Shown one piece after another: positions 6,298-6,596 of a stretch of 6,596 bases of DNA. How positions within the stretch are numbered: the first letter of the stretch is position 1; each line of letters starts with the position of its first letter. The position numbers and the translations under genes were made by a program. Source of the stretch: Clostridiales bacterium (GTDB lineage Bacteria > Bacillota > Clostridia > Oscillospirales > CAG-382); the NCBI GenBank assembly GCA_003343885.1, contig QAKH01000034.1, positions 1-6,596 of the forward strand, read 5' to 3'. The notes below the pieces were generated by a model. It worked only from the letters and a program-made list of their open reading frames with translations. It searched no databases and had not been told where the DNA came from.

Positions 6298-6420
6298 GTA
6301 CTTTTTTCGCTCGTACGAAAAAAGATACCAAAAAAGTACGCCATAGGGCTCCGCCCTCTGGACTCCCTTACGTCGTAAAACTCCGGCTCCGCTTCGCTCC
6401 GCATGTTTTACGACGATACC
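6298..6420 (-). repeat. Multi-hairpin intergenic element, dispersed-repeat type
   Basis: Three inverted repeats are packed together. (1) CGTCGTAAAAC (6371-6381) and GTTTTACGACG (6405-6415) form a perfect 11-bp stem around a 23-base loop; on the minus strand that loop contains GCGGAGC twice, separated by GAA, including the compact hairpin sequence GCGAAGC. (2) AGGGC/GCCCT (6345-6349, 6353-6357) form a 5-bp stem with a 3-base loop. (3) CTTTTTTCG (6301-6309) pairs with CGAAAAAAG (6316-6324), or alternatively GTACTTTTTT (6298-6307) pairs with AAAAAAGTAC (6330-6339). GGCTCCGC occurs in both (1) and (2), and GATACC at 6324 and 6415. The block is GC-richer than its flanks and ends about 57 bases before cmk. 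The look is that of a dispersed, non-coding repeat or a small mobile element; only one copy is in this window, so repetition is inferred. Confidence 0.55.
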
Positions 6421-6503
6421 TCAACTTCCACAGTATCCGGAAACGCAAATACGCAGTTTTTCTTTACTTTTTAATGACTGCGGGCTAACACAGCAGTGTT
6501 CTT

Positions 6504-6530
6504 TTGAAATTTTAGTTTTTTTGTTATAAT
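6504..6530 (+). promoter_or_regulatory. Plus-strand promoter with extended -10, reading out of the right edge
   Basis: A perfect TATAAT (6525-6530) is preceded by TGT, giving an extended -10 box. A TTGAAA (6504-6509) lies 15 bases upstream, shorter than the ideal 17, which the extended -10 could compensate. Transcription would begin near 6537 and run right, divergent from cmk. No start codon with a ribosome binding site follows before the edge; instead the predicted RNA folds into hairpins. Confidence 0.5.
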
Positions 6531-6550
6531 GGGTTTTGATTACAGTCTGA

Positions 6551-6594
6551 GTTTTCGTGCTGGCGTTTATGGCACGAAAACGGGCTTGTTTTCG
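6551..6594 (+). other. Overlapping alternative hairpins at the start of a plus-strand transcript
   Basis: GTTTTCGTGC (6551-6560) pairs perfectly with GCACGAAAAC (6572-6581), loop 11 bases. The right arm can instead use CGAAAAC (6575-6581) to pair with GTTTTCG (6588-6594), loop 6 bases. The two folds exclude each other. They begin about 15 bases after the predicted start site of the plus-strand promoter, so they could be a leader regulatory element or the 5' part of a small RNA. No T-run follows before the window ends, so neither is recognisably a terminator. I do not recognise a known RNA family. Confidence 0.45.
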
Positions 6595-6596
6595 CG

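Larger units (their letters stand above)
6241..6596. other. Gene-free region upstream of cmk
   Basis: About 356 bases without a supported gene. From left to right it holds the cmk ribosome binding site (6246-6251), a very AT-rich leader (to about 6297), a GC-richer multi-hairpin element (6298-6420), a featureless stretch (6421-6500), a plus-strand promoter candidate (6504-6530) and overlapping hairpins at the edge (6551-6594). A minus-strand frame is open from the edge to a TGA at 6421, but its 57 codons resemble no family I know. Confidence 0.7.

Noticed and set aside
6241..6320. Promoter for cmk inside or next to the hairpin element (TTCGTA-17-TAAAAT on the minus strand).
   Set aside because: The -35 matches only three of six positions and the region is so AT-rich that -10-like hexamers are abundant.
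6057..6488. Plus-strand open frame of 143 codons across the cmk start and the hairpin element.
   Set aside because: Half of it is antisense to cmk and the rest translates the inverted repeats; it has no ribosome binding site or recognisable domain.
6421..6594. Minus-strand frame open from the right edge to a TGA at 6421 (57 codons), possibly the end of an upstream gene.
   Set aside because: The Lys/Thr-rich translation matches no family I recognise, a plus-strand promoter and hairpins lie within it, and an open frame of this length is plausible by chance in AT-rich sequence. More sequence to the right would settle it.

Overview
The window reads like chromosome from a low-to-mid GC Gram-positive anaerobe of the class Clostridia. 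An Oscillospiraceae/Ruminococcaceae-type gut bacterium is my best guess, but that is inference. The reasons are the order cmk - plsC - ispH - S1 protein, the MEP-pathway enzyme IspH, strong AGGAG-type ribosome binding sites, a YqeG-family HAD phosphatase, and a GC-rich dispersed-type repeat in an AT-rich intergenic gap. All seven recognisable genes lie on the minus strand, so the biological order runs from the right edge to the left edge.

Right part (6596 to 6241) is a gene-free stretch of about 356 bases. It holds a plausible plus-strand promoter (6504-6530) that fires out of the window. The predicted RNA begins with overlapping, mutually exclusive hairpins (6551-6594). Further left lies a compact multi-hairpin element (6298-6420) that looks like a dispersed repeat. 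I found no convincing promoter for the cmk operon.

The first gene block (6240 to 2790) is cmk (CMP kinase), plsC (1-acylglycerol-3-phosphate acyltransferase), ispH (HMBPP reductase) and a four-domain ribosomal protein S1. These genes overlap: cmk/plsC by 26 bases, plsC/ispH by ATGA, and ispH/S1 by 35 bases. An intrinsic terminator at 2777-2738 closes the block. It joins nucleotide, phospholipid, isoprenoid and translation functions, an association seen in many Firmicutes.

The most interesting detail is the ispH/S1 junction. The S1 start codon has no good ribosome binding site at normal distance. A perfect AGGAGGT lies 41 bases upstream, inside ispH. Between the two is a 13-bp hairpin whose base is the A of the ATG. 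Folding would bring the AGGAGGT to about 5 bases from the start codon. This looks like a structure-bridged ribosome binding site hidden in the 3' end of ispH.

The second block (2653 to 112) is yqeG (HAD phosphatase, GTG start), an endonuclease IV-like TIM-barrel metalloprotein, and an aminopeptidase P family protein. I place the aminopeptidase start at 1197 rather than at the longest reading frame. A textbook sigma-A promoter (104-76) directly behind it drives an unseen gene beyond the left edge. Elongation factor P is the usual neighbour of this peptidase, so it is the first guess.
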